NCBI GenBank assembly: GCA_021784895.1
Contig: JAJYHG010000152.1
Location: 1-64,000, forward strand
Length of the DNA: 64,000 bases
Direction: 5' to 3'
DNA from: Actinomycetes bacterium
Lineage (GTDB): Bacteria; Actinomycetota; Thermoleophilia; Solirubrobacterales; Solirubrobacteraceae
Shown here one piece after another: positions 9,213 through 18,472 of the stretch (the first letter of the stretch is position 1; every line of letters starts with the position of its first letter). The translations under genes were made by a program, and so were the position numbers. The notes under the pieces were generated by a model that was given only the letters and a program-made list of their open reading frames with translations, had not been told where the DNA came from and ran no database searches.

Positions 9213-10265
9213 CTAGCGTCGTGTACTGGCTGCGAGGATTGATCCTGACGCTGACCGAAATGTCAGCGAGGGTGGGTCCCACGCCCCTCGGAATACTAGG
9301 ATCGCGAGATTGTCGCTCACGCGGCGCGTGAGCTCAACAGCATGCGGTACGCGGCCCGGGTAGGCCTGGGCGGCGTAGCTTGCTGTGATCGTGGTCACGG
9401 TGTCGGGGACCAGCAGCTCTGTCTCTGTGAGGCGGTTGGTGCCGACGCTGCGGGTGTAACTCCACGAATGGTCGCGTAGCAGCGCGATGGGGAGATAGCT
9501 CGTGCTGGTGCCGCTCCCACCGCCGGAGCTCACAAGCACAATCCCGTCTGTTGGACGCTCGCTGTGGTTTATCAGGCTGCGTTCCCAGGCGAGAGCCCGC
9601 GGGCGCTGAGGTACCGGAAGCTGGTGTTCGAACGCCGCGAGCTGCTCGGTGTAGCAGCGGGCCGGTACTCCCGCGCCGCCGACGCCTGTGGCCGGGATCA
9701 TGGCGTAGCTGACCCCGTCGCGCACGCCTTGGCGGGCATAGCGGGCGTAGATACCGCGGGCATCAACGTGCAGCTGGCGCAGGCGCGCCGCCGATACGCG
9801 CTCTGCTGCGGGGGCTGGTCGGCGCAGCACGGCAAACAGCGACCTGAGATCGGTTGGCGGCGGTCCCTGCAGCAGCCGCGGAGACCCGGCCTGCCGGGCT
9901 GCGACCCCGCATGAGGCGCTGTGTCTGAACACGACGGCGAGTGCACGCTCGTTCGCGTCAACCCACGCGGCTGGTACCCGAGCAGAACGAGCCGCAGCCA
10001 CCGGTGAGGAGCCGCCGGTTCCAAGCGCGACCACAGCACCGCTCGCGCACACGAGCAGCGCAACGCCGACTAACGCCAGACGGCCGCCGCGATAACCCCG
10101 CTCGCGCAACCCTGCCGCCACCAGCGAGCCACAATCCCGGACAAACTCGCCGAAGGAGTCCTCGCTGCGCTCGATCAGCGTGTCGACCATCTCAACGCCG
10201 CGCACGCGCCGCGTCGCCCGCGGGTAAGCACGAACGACCAGGAGCCCCAGGCGTCTACGAATCAT
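9213..10265 (-). CDS. Hypothetical membrane protein partnered with PadR regulator
   Basis: 350 aa, TM LALVGVALLVCASGAVVALG; start overlaps PadR stop. Confidence 0.7.
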   Translation of the reverse strand: MIRRRLGLLVVRAYPRATRRVRGVEMVDTLIERSEDSFGEFVRDCGSLVAAGLRERGYRGGRLALVGVALLVCASGAVVALGTGGSSPVAAARSARVPAAWVDANERALAVVFRHSASCGVAARQAGSPRLLQGPPPTDLRSLFAVLRRPAPAAERVSAARLRQLHVDARGIYARYARQGVRDGVSYAMIPATGVGGAGVPARCYTEQLAAFEHQLPVPQRPRALAWERSLINHSERPTDGIVLVSSGGGSGTSTSYLPIALLRDHSWSYTRSVGTNRLTETELLVPDTVTTITASYAAQAYPGRVPHAVELTRRVSDNLAILVFRGAWDPPSLTFRSASGSILAASTRR

Positions 10266-10606
10266 GCCCGCACCGGATCAGTTTGGGCGCGAATTCGGGC
10301 GCTCACAGTGTCGGCGGCGCGCGCGAGACGCTCAGACTCCCGGGTCAGCGCAAGCAGCCCCGCGGCGGTCAGCTCGTAGTCACGCCGCTGCCTGCCATTC
10401 TTCACATAAGCCTCGCCGGAGACCACCAACGACTCCGCCAGCGCGCGATCGAGAACCGCGTAGAGCGTCCCTGTGGAAAGCCGCACTTCACCACATGAGA
10501 GCTCGCTGGCGCGACGCACGATCGCGTAGCCATGCAGCGGACCATCGATCAGCGCAGCAAGAGCGAAGTAGCTCGGCGGCCTGAACTCCATCACTCCACT
10601 ATACAT
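10262..10606 (-). CDS. PadR-family transcriptional regulator
   Basis: ALAALIDGPLHGYAIVRRASELSCGEVRLSTGTLYAVLDRALAESLV...RRDYELTAAGLLAL. Confidence 0.88.
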   Translation of the reverse strand: MYSGVMEFRPPSYFALAALIDGPLHGYAIVRRASELSCGEVRLSTGTLYAVLDRALAESLVVSGEAYVKNGRQRRDYELTAAGLLALTRESERLARAADTVSARIRAQTDPVRA

Positions 10607-10866
10607 CGGCTAGCTACGTATTGTCAACCGGCCTATTGTGGTCGGCGGGCCTGAAACACCACAGCCACCACCGACACCACAAGTCCGCGCGTGCTACAAA
10701 CGCCGCACCAGCACCCAGACCACAGCCACAAGCATGTGGAAGCCACTCCCCCCGCCTGACAATCCGTACGTCGCCAAGGCGATCGTGCTGCAGTTCGACT
10801 CTTGACAACGGAAGCACTAGCGACGGGTGCTCACAGTGCCCCGCGACGCGCCCGACGCGGTCGGCC

Positions 10867-11439
10867 CTACTGCACGTGGTGCTGAAGGCCAGAGACGAAG
10901 ACCTGGAACGAGCGAGATCTGTTCCGTCCTGGATCCATGTGTGCGGCAACACGCCTTGCTACTTCGACTTTCGGCATCCCAGCTCGGTAGTAGCCAGCTT
11001 GCCGCAGAACGCGGGCCAGTGCTTCCGCGGTACCCCCAGCTATGGCGTCTGGATCACGAAAGGGTGCTCGGTTGGCAAGGTTCCGCGGGACTTCGGGGTA
11101 TGCGCTACGGAGTGCTTCGACGTCGCCAAAGAACCACGCCTCCAGCTCCTCAACTGCGATACGACAAAGCGCATCTGCGCCTGCGGCTGAGCAGGTGTCC
11201 GTCAGTCGCGTCTTGAGTTCGATGCAATCCTGCTGATCGCGGTCCAAGAGAACAACCAGTCGAAGGTTCGGCCAACGGAGGCGGCTGTAGCCTCTGAGTC
11301 GGGACTCCAGCTTCTTGAGCAGGTCTGGCTTGCCTTGGTGGATGTGCGTGACAAAGGTGTGACCAGGGACGATCGCGGGAACGAGTGCCGCGAGCGCGGC
11401 GTCCATCGACGGCTCCTCGATCAGGAACTCGATGTGCAT
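10867..11439 (-). CDS. DUF4276 family (TOPRIM-like) protein
   Basis: Start MHIEFLIEEPSMDAALAALVPAI...HQGKPDLLKKLESRLRGY...LRLVVLLDRDQQDC; 8 nt after AAA ATPase stop. Confidence 0.85.
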   Translation of the reverse strand: MHIEFLIEEPSMDAALAALVPAIVPGHTFVTHIHQGKPDLLKKLESRLRGYSRLRWPNLRLVVLLDRDQQDCIELKTRLTDTCSAAGADALCRIAVEELEAWFFGDVEALRSAYPEVPRNLANRAPFRDPDAIAGGTAEALARVLRQAGYYRAGMPKVEVARRVAAHMDPGRNRSRSFQVFVSGLQHHVQ

Positions 11440-11447
11440 CGATTGAC

Positions 11448-12656
11448 TTATGCCGTCGCCTGCTGGGCGATTCGCAGCGGGTCGCCGGCGGACAGATGCC
11501 CCTCCATCCACAGGTCGCCTACTTGGGCACCTTCTGCGACGAATTCAGCGACACCGGGCATATCCGCCGCGCGTACGGCTTTCGTGTACCCATGAATATC
11601 TCGCTCGAGGGCCCAGAGTTCGTTCGGGCGTATGGCATTAACAAAGAACGGCGAGTGGGTTGACACGAATACCTGCGTATTGGACGAGACCTTTCGGCAC
11701 TCCTCCGCCAACCCATACAGCAGCCTCGGATGCAAGTAGTTCTCGGGCTCCTCTATACCGAGTAGGGAGAGGGGCTCGGGGTCATAAAGAAGCACGAGGT
11801 AGGCGAGCATCTTCAAGGTCCCATCGGAGGCAAACCTTGCAAGGAAGGGATCCTTGAACGGCGCATCCTTAACCCGAAGCAGCAGCCGGCCATCAGGCAT
11901 AGGCTCGGCCGTTACCCGCTCGAGGCGCGGCACCCGTGCGGACAACGTCCGCAGGACTGCCTCGAGGCGATCCGGATGCGTTTCGCTCAGATACTGGATT
12001 ACGTTCGCGAGATTGTCACCGGTTTGGCTCAACCGCTCGATTGGACCAGCCTCCGGAATGCCACGGGCATCCGTCGCCGACAGGTACGAGAGGTACCACC
12101 CCTGGATGAACTCCCGTAGCGCGACGACCCTCGGGTTCTCCGCCAGCTGCCCGAGTGTCGCGATCGCTAACAAGTCAGTTGATGCGAGGTGCGCGTCACG
12201 TCGCTCATCCTCTATCTCAGGGAGATCACCCGAGATGACCTGTCCAGCGCCATTAGCGAAATCAAGGAAGTTGAACGGCTTCCCGTAGCTCCCTCGCTTC
12301 CAGCGAAGAGTCTCCCGCCGGACGATCGGCTTGCCACCATCCTCATCGATCTCAAGGTGGTATGTGATTAGAGGACTGCCGGTACTCTCGCGATAGCGAA
12401 GTTCGATCGAGATAGGGCCGTCAGCCTCTCTGCTTCGCAATTCGCGAAGGCGCCCACGCTTATCCCACGCAGAACGCAGACCCGATTGGAGCGCTTCGGC
12501 TAAGAAGCCGAAGACGTCAAAGAGGGTCGACTTGCCGCTCCCGTTTGGCCCAAGAACAACGGTCAACGGCGTGAGTGCATCCAAGCGGACATCTCTCAGC
12601 GCTCGATAGTTCTTGATCTGGATCTGCTCGATGCGGGGGACCGCGGAAACGGGCAT
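11448..12656 (-). CDS. AAA ATPase (AAA_21/OLD-like ABC-type)
   Basis: Walker [12 protein letters not shown], Walker [18 protein letters not shown]-loop [11 protein letters not shown]. Confidence 0.9.
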   Translation of the reverse strand: MPVSAVPRIEQIQIKNYRALRDVRLDALTPLTVVLGPNGSGKSTLFDVFGFLAEALQSGLRSAWDKRGRLRELRSREADGPISIELRYRESTGSPLITYHLEIDEDGGKPIVRRETLRWKRGSYGKPFNFLDFANGAGQVISGDLPEIEDERRDAHLASTDLLAIATLGQLAENPRVVALREFIQGWYLSYLSATDARGIPEAGPIERLSQTGDNLANVIQYLSETHPDRLEAVLRTLSARVPRLERVTAEPMPDGRLLLRVKDAPFKDPFLARFASDGTLKMLAYLVLLYDPEPLSLLGIEEPENYLHPRLLYGLAEECRKVSSNTQVFVSTHSPFFVNAIRPNELWALERDIHGYTKAVRAADMPGVAEFVAEGAQVGDLWMEGHLSAGDPLRIAQQATA

Positions 12657-12663
12657 ATGTGCA

Positions 12664-12685
12664 CGCTATCGCTTCTACGAGACAG
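12664..12685 (-). repeat. Partial copy of the dispersed GAAGCGATAGCG repeat
   Basis: CTGTCTCGTAGAAGCGATAGCG vs CTGAATCGTGGAAGCGATAGCG in copy 1 (19/22 by eye). Confidence 0.4.
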
Positions 12686-12793
12686 GAGGCCGCGGAAGAG
12701 AGCCGAGCCAGCCCGTTCGCCCTCGCTGGCCCGGGTGATCGCTTCCGCCGTACGTGACTCGCTGGTCGGACGAGCGTATTGGCGAGAGCCACC

Positions 12794-13310
12794 TCAGACT
12801 CGACTGGGTCGCCCAATGTAGACCCTAGTCTCGGCGACCCCGGTCGCGGCCACGGCGAGAAGTCGATGTCGCCCGTCGACGATGAACAACGCCTGTTCGC
12901 CGGTTGATAGGGGTTGTGCAATCGCGCGCGCGATCAACGAGTCTATTGCTGTTGGGTCCTCGGCGAGCAACTGCTCAGGCTGCGCGAGTATGGGAAGCTC
13001 CGCCTCAAACGCAGGGTCGGCCCGCTGCGCGACATCTGCCCTGGCGAGCGCGTGCTTCGGCCTCTGGCGCTCCGCGGCGGCGCCAATCCTGGTAGGTCTC
13101 GACCGGAAACTCGCCCCGGATGGCAGCGTCGACCTGCGAGCTCTCGATCAATTCAAATGTCGGAACCGCCAACAACTCGAACGTGAACTCTTCGCCGGGG
13201 AAGACGATCGCAGCGACTAGCTGAGCAACCTCGACGTCATGGTCACTGGCGTTCGGCAACACAAGTTCCTCAAAGGTGAATGGACCAGGATCGAGTACTT
13301 GACGCGGCAT
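12794..13310 (-). pseudogene. Frameshifted gene with C-terminal ParB-like motif
   Basis: MPRQVLDPGPFTFEELVLPNASDHDVEVAQLVAAIVFPGEEFTFELLAVPTFELIESSQVDAAIRGEFPVETYQDW, then frame change near 13080, then ADVAQRADPAFEAELPILAQPEQLLAEDPTAIDSLIARAIAQPLSTGEQALFIVDGRHRLLAVAATGVAETRVYIGR*. Confidence 0.55.
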
Positions 13311-13487
13311 GCGCACACCGTACTTGGACTGAGCACCCCGGAGTGGGGCTTGGACATGGTCCCGCTGTCGCTTACATGCCCTGACCTGCTCGGGAACGTG
13401 ATTGCCATAGCGAGATCTGTTCCGATCTTCGGATCGACCGCTAGCTATCCGAGGACAGGCGTCGAGATTCACCGACAGCTGCCCGGT

Positions 13488-14735
13488 CTATGTTGTCACT
13501 CTGGCGACGTCGATTGCGCCTGCGACCGCAGCGCCGGTGAGGCCGTACCCGCAGCCCTGCAGGACGATCGTTGCGCGGACGGCGTGTGGGTGAGCGTTCC
13601 CGCCGCGTCTACGCCATTCGAGGACAGCCATCATGTGCCAGATCGCTGGCGGAACGTCGCAAGCCACGTCGGTGGGCAGCGGATTTTCCAGTCGCTGTGC
13701 GAGGTCGGGGTCGTCGAGCAGTTGGCGGAGTTTCGCGGCGTTGAGAGGCCAGTGGCTGCTCTGTCGCGCCGGTATCGGCTCTTGGGTCGCTGTCAGGCAT
13801 TCGATTTTGGGGGTCGTTGTCCGGTGTGTCCGCGCGGCTGTGAGCGTCTGCCAGCGCGTCGCCTCTTCGGCGGCATGCCGCGCAACGGCTTTCTGCGCCT
13901 CTTCGATTTGGCGTTGCCGTTCGGCCTCGGCCTTGCGGCGTCGCTCGATCTCCTGGTCGGCGTGGTCGCTCGCTGGAGTGTGCACCCCGTGTTGATCGAG
14001 ACGGGCGTTGTCGAGTTGGTCGATGACGCACAGCAACTGGCCGGGCCGTCTTTGTCGGGTCAGCCCTGCATCCCTAGCGATCTCTCCTGGAATCAGAGTG
14101 GCGATTAGTCGCTCCTGCGGATTTATCGTGATCGCCCAGCCGCGATCGGAGATGATCTCATCGACTAGTCGGCCGTGTCCGCACCACCAGGCTCCGCGCG
14201 GATCGCTGGCCTCGACCCGGGGCAGCAGAAGCGCGCGCGAATGTCCGAGCAGCACTTGCTCGTCGCTTCGACCCGGCGGTCGGTAGCGACGGTCGTACGT
14301 GACTATCAGTCGCAAAGCACGTCCGGTTCGTGTTGAGTGGACCGAGAGTTCCGCGGCGTCGTCTCGTTCCGTGGCTACCTCGAGCTGAGGGTAGGAGCGG
14401 GAGAGCCAGTCCATCAGCATCAGCATGGCCTGGTGACGCCACACCTCTGTGCTGCGATGTTCCTGCCCGGCCATTTTGTGCGCAAAGTGATGCCGGCGCT
14501 CGGTACCGCCCCTTGCGATGAATCGCGTGTCGGGACATCCTGGGTAGGGACAGGTCAGCTCGCCGGCGCGCGTCGCGTCGCGCACGGCGTCGTCCACACC
14601 ACCATCTTCGAGATAGAAAAGCCTGCCTCCGCTGCGCCGCGCCCACACCTGCTGGACCTCGCCTGCTTGCCAGAAGAAGGTGCGGTGCCTGCGATCAGCA
14701 GTTGCGGTGGCCTGGTCGAACATGCTTGATCTCAC
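13488..14735 (-). CDS. CoiA-like (competence/nuclease-like) protein
   Basis: 415 aa; CPYPGCPDTRFIARGGTERRHHFAHKMAGQEHRSTEVWRHQAMLMLMDWLSRSYPQLEVATE zinc-ribbon + HHFAH pattern. Confidence 0.6.
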   Translation of the reverse strand: MRSSMFDQATATADRRHRTFFWQAGEVQQVWARRSGGRLFYLEDGGVDDAVRDATRAGELTCPYPGCPDTRFIARGGTERRHHFAHKMAGQEHRSTEVWRHQAMLMLMDWLSRSYPQLEVATERDDAAELSVHSTRTGRALRLIVTYDRRYRPPGRSDEQVLLGHSRALLLPRVEASDPRGAWWCGHGRLVDEIISDRGWAITINPQERLIATLIPGEIARDAGLTRQRRPGQLLCVIDQLDNARLDQHGVHTPASDHADQEIERRRKAEAERQRQIEEAQKAVARHAAEEATRWQTLTAARTHRTTTPKIECLTATQEPIPARQSSHWPLNAAKLRQLLDDPDLAQRLENPLPTDVACDVPPAIWHMMAVLEWRRRGGNAHPHAVRATIVLQGCGYGLTGAAVAGAIDVARVTT

Positions 14736-14861
14736 GCCACGCCCCCGGCGGGCACTATCGCCTCAGCCCGCTATCTCGTTGTGTTCTGGATCCGCAAGTG
14801 CATCTGGCGGTATGGAGACGGCCCGTCAACTGCGCTGCTGGGTTCCGGTGTCGCCTGACGG

Positions 14862-15257
14862 TCATGCGTTTCCCTCGCTGAGAGCCCAGATCACGGCGAC
14901 GACGAGGATCACCGCCGCGACCCCTCCAGCCTTCTTCTGGCCTTCTCGTTGTTGAAGCTTGGCCGCGTACTGCAGACCGTTGACTAGAAACTCGATCTGT
15001 GGGCGATAAATCGGGGGCAGGGCCGCCTCTACCGCGGCCGTGATTACTCGGCCGTCGGTAGTTCCCAGCCAGGTTCCGAGTTGCAGTGCTCGGAACTCGG
15101 CCATGGTCAGGATGCTCACCGCGAACTCTTCGACGGTCGGCTGGTTCGCGTAGGTCCGCTCGTCTGGCAGCCCGCTCGCGGCGAAGTCATAACCGTAGGC
15201 GGTTGCTACGAGCACGGAGGATTTGATGAAGCCGGCGATTTCTTCCTGCTTGGTCAT
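14862..15257 (-). CDS. Hypothetical protein with C-terminal TM
   Basis: 131 aa ending AAVILVVAVIWALSEGNA; clean coding composition. Confidence 0.6.
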   Translation of the reverse strand: MTKQEEIAGFIKSSVLVATAYGYDFAASGLPDERTYANQPTVEEFAVSILTMAEFRALQLGTWLGTTDGRVITAAVEAALPPIYRPQIEFLVNGLQYAAKLQQREGQKKAGGVAAVILVVAVIWALSEGNA

Positions 15258-15341
15258 TGTTTCTCCTTGTCACGGAGTTCCGGTGGGACGCCTTGCCTCC
15301 CCAGCGGCGGCTTGCGCGGTGCGCTGGGAAGGCTGACGCGA

Positions 15342-15473
15342 CTACTTCTTGGCGCTATCCTTCTTCTGCGTTTGCGCTAGGTCGCTGGCCGCTGCTGTCT
15401 TCTCAGCCGGCGTGGCGTTCGGATCCGCAAGGACCTTCCCCGCGTCTGACGCAGCCTTCTTTCCGGTCGGCAT
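15342..15473 (-). CDS. Small Lys/Ala-rich hypothetical protein
   Basis: MPTGKKAASDAGKVLADPNATPAEKTAAASDLAQTQKKDSAKK; resembles small KTSC/DNA-binding-like tail peptides often annotated near DUF3892. Confidence 0.45.
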   Translation of the reverse strand: MPTGKKAASDAGKVLADPNATPAEKTAAASDLAQTQKKDSAKK

Positions 15474-15516
15474 ACTCACCCCCTTTCGACGTCGTGCTGT
15501 GTGGATGCTGGGCGGG

Positions 15517-15807
15517 TCACGCTGGGCATTCCGGGAGCGCCAGCAGGTTGTCGGGCTGCTCACCGTCGGCGGTGGTCTTGAGGTACTTGTGACCGAGATG
15601 CTGGGCGACGACGACGTTGACGACATGCCCGGTGGGGCGCTCGACGTAGAAGCTGTAGGTCCCGTCCTCGATCGCTCCGATTGCGTCGGCCTCGGCGAGG
15701 CGCCAGCGCGTCCAGTTCGGATTCGTCCCGCCGATTGTCCGTATCCGTTCATGGGCTGAGTAGCGGTCGCTCTTGTTGATGCATTGGACCCTAATTCGCT
15801 GAGCCAT
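15517..15807 (-). CDS. DUF3892 domain protein
   Basis: RIRVQCINKSDRYSAHERIRTIGGTNPNWTRWRLAEADAIGAIEDGTYSFYVERPTGHVVNVVVAQHLGHKYLKTTADGEQPDNLLALPEC. Confidence 0.85.
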   Translation of the reverse strand: MAQRIRVQCINKSDRYSAHERIRTIGGTNPNWTRWRLAEADAIGAIEDGTYSFYVERPTGHVVNVVVAQHLGHKYLKTTADGEQPDNLLALPECPA

Positions 15808-15964
15808 AGGTTCGTCTCCTCTGCTCGTCACGCGTGACGTGTTAGGGCGAGAAGCATCCCGCCTGGGTCGGACGGAAACGTCCCACTTTGCGTCATGACC
15901 TTCGGCATACGTCCTGTTCGATGCGTATAACCCGGCCTAGGAATCACTGGTCGAGAGGAGCCCC

Positions 15965-16186
15965 ATGGGTAAGGTCGAGGTGTCCAATGACGAGCTACGG
16001 ACGGTTCGGGACGCGATGCGCGAACTCAACCGAATGGTCGATGCTCTTGAGAGCGGCACGTCCGAGAAGTTCGTCCTTTGCCAGAACAACCGGATGCGCG
16101 CAGTCGTCATCTCGCTAGAAACGTTTGCTCAGCTCCGAGAGGCACTCTCCACCCTGGAAGAGCCGAACTCGGCCATTGCAGCCTGA
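15965..16186 (+). CDS. Orphan Phd/YefM-like antitoxin
   Basis: 73 aa MGKVEVSNDELRTVRDAMRELNRMVDALESGTSEKFVLCQNNRMRAVVISLETFAQL. Confidence 0.5.
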   Translation: MGKVEVSNDELRTVRDAMRELNRMVDALESGTSEKFVLCQNNRMRAVVISLETFAQLREALSTLEEPNSAIAA

Positions 16187-16376
16187 TGGCTCCCGTCGCT
16201 CACCAGGGATGGGCGAAGACCGCTCCTCGGCCAGCCCGTAGATCACCTCCTGCGTACACGCGCGCTGCACCCACTATCGCTTCCGCTCGCACGGACTCGT
16301 GAGCGACGCTATGCCTTTGGCGACCGTCGGTGGGCGGGCTCGGCAAGCCGCAGCTCACTCAGTGCGCTCGGGCTCG

Positions 16377-17762
16377 CTAGGACTTCCTCTGGCGCAGATA
16401 GGCAACGACGCTCGCGACGCCATGTTGCCTTGGAGGAATCAACGCGCCGATGGTCCATTTTGCGATCGCGCTGAGCCCGGCGGCGGCTATGGCAGTGGTC
16501 GTGCCGCCAAGGGCTGCGCCGGTCGCGCCCGCCACTGCCACCCCAGCGGCGAATTCGACTGAGAGCTCCCGTCCGGTGCCGAACAGACGGCGTATCGATT
16601 GCGCTTCGTCTCGTACACGGCGCTCAACCGGGCCAAGTGCATCCTGGAGTACCTGCGCACTATCAGCCGCGAAATCAGCGCCATCAGCCGGGACTGTAGA
16701 TAGCCCGCGCGCCGCCTGACGAAGCGCGATTCGCCAGTCCTCCATCGCTCCTTCTTTGATCCTGAGAGTGCTCACAGCGTCGAGCGTGAGCCCATCGAGC
16801 AAAGGAAGTTCGGAGGCGTGGAGGGCGGCGAGTACCTTCAGATCCGTTCCGGTTATCCGCCTCAGTTCGTTCGTCGCTGCCTGGCACCGCAGCTCGAACA
16901 GACGCCAATCTGTAGCTGACGGCGGCACGTACGCGGCACCAGCAGCAGCCGCCACAGCGAGTGTCTTGTTCAGGTAGTAGGAGGGGTTGGCGCCAATTTC
17001 GAGTCGCCGGTCCTTGTCGCTCGCCAGGCCACCGGCGCCGGAGAGGCTTTGTTGCATCCCGCGGGTGGAGTTCGAAGTCACCGGCTGAACGTCAACTGGC
17101 GCCTGAACCGCTTCAAGAAAGGCGTCATTGCGAAGGTCGTGCCGGACTGCGCTGAGAATGCCGTCTTGCGCTCGAATGACGAGCTGCAACTGCGGAACCA
17201 GAATTGCCGCGCCCGCGGTGACTAAGGGCTCCACACTCTGAAGCGCCGGCACCGCCCACCGCAGCACCGCGAGGTTGCGTTCTCTGTCGGTCTTATGAGC
17301 GACCCAGCCGTCGGTGACGAGAATGTGTCCCTCGGAGCTCGCCACAGCGGCGCCGTTCCTGTATCGGACCACGTCAAGTGGTTGTATGCGGGAGCGGTCT
17401 GCGCAGAACCAATCGGCAAGCGGATCGTGAAGGACCACCTGATCCGCGTACAGCAACATCGTCGCCAAGATTTCTCGAGGCTGAGCGGCGGTGAAGTGAC
17501 CGCCGACCCAGGCTCCAAGGTCCACGCGAAGCCGAGGGCTTTCCGGGGCGCGCCAGCTCTGGTAGTAGCTCTGCACCGCGTACGCCAGCTCTGCGATCTC
17601 GTCAACGGTAAGCTCTTCAAGGCGGCCTGCTCTTAGATCCGCGCCGAGTACTTCTCGCAGCACGTCGACGATTGTGCGCTCCACAAGCCCATGATGCCGA
17701 AGCGCCCGAGCCTCGCTCACCGACGTGTCGTCGGCAACAGTCGTATGAGCGGCGACCGGCAT
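16377..17762 (-). CDS. Hypothetical protein (large, C-terminal hydrophobic Gly/Ala segment)
   Basis: Proposed start MPVAAHTTVADDTSV within ORF 16377..18080; good coding composition; C-terminal AAGVAVAGATGAALGGTTTAIAAAGLSAI. Confidence 0.65.
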   Translation of the reverse strand: MPVAAHTTVADDTSVSEARALRHHGLVERTIVDVLREVLGADLRAGRLEELTVDEIAELAYAVQSYYQSWRAPESPRLRVDLGAWVGGHFTAAQPREILATMLLYADQVVLHDPLADWFCADRSRIQPLDVVRYRNGAAVASSEGHILVTDGWVAHKTDRERNLAVLRWAVPALQSVEPLVTAGAAILVPQLQLVIRAQDGILSAVRHDLRNDAFLEAVQAPVDVQPVTSNSTRGMQQSLSGAGGLASDKDRRLEIGANPSYYLNKTLAVAAAAGAAYVPPSATDWRLFELRCQAATNELRRITGTDLKVLAALHASELPLLDGLTLDAVSTLRIKEGAMEDWRIALRQAARGLSTVPADGADFAADSAQVLQDALGPVERRVRDEAQSIRRLFGTGRELSVEFAAGVAVAGATGAALGGTTTAIAAAGLSAIAKWTIGALIPPRQHGVASVVAYLRQRKS

Positions 17763-18199
17763 CCGTTCGCCTTGTGTGACATGAGCACGACGGCCTGCCC
17801 CGGGCGGCCAGCCTAAGGCCAGGCTATTCCTTCCACGTACAGGCGGCTCTCGAGCAGACGATCGCTTCGGCGACAAGTGGATCGCGCTTGTATGCGGTCT
17901 TCGGACGAGGCGCGTCGCCGACGACGCGGTGTCCAGGGCGTGGAGAAGGCCCCGTGGCGGCACGGTTGTGGCAACGCGCCGACGCTGCGGCCCTCGAGCT
18001 GGCCAAGCACGTCCCCAGCGCCCCGTCGCCTGAGATGACCCACCGGCTGTTCGTCCCACCCTGGGCAGCGTCAGAACCAACCGCCCTTAGGATTCGTGGC
18101 GCGTTTGGTACCCACGAGCGGTACCCACAGCCCGACGACCACTCCCAGCGCGTGGCGAGGCAGCAACCAAACCGGCGGTTTACCAGGTAGTTTGTAGAT

Positions 18200-18271
18200 G
18201 GGCGGTGAGGGGCTCGAACCCCCGACATCCTGCGTGTAAAGCAGGCGCTCTACCAGCTGAGCTAACCGCCC
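18200..18271 (-). tRNA. tRNA-Val(TAC)
   Basis: Reverse complement GGGCGGTTAGCTCAGCTGGTAGAGCGCCTGCTTTACACGCAGGATGTCGGGGGTTCGAGCCCCTCACCGCCC; anticodon loop TTTACAC. Confidence 0.93.
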
Positions 18272-18472
18272 GTTCCCGGAGTAGTCCGGTCGCAACCAGT
18301 TTGGCGCGCGCGGCTCGTTCCTCGGTCCCACGAGGATACGAGCACGGACGCGTGCCGGCGTCCAGCAACGGCTGGTCGATCCGCAGCCCGCACAGATGAC
18401 CGCTGGCTCCGGGCCGCAATCAGCGGGCACCGGACATAGGCTCCGCGAGGCCCTCTGAGTTACTCTGCCCTA

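Noticed and set aside
10621-11190. 189-aa + ORF after the PadR locus
   Set aside because: His/Ser/Arg-rich, mostly antisense to the DUF4276 gene.
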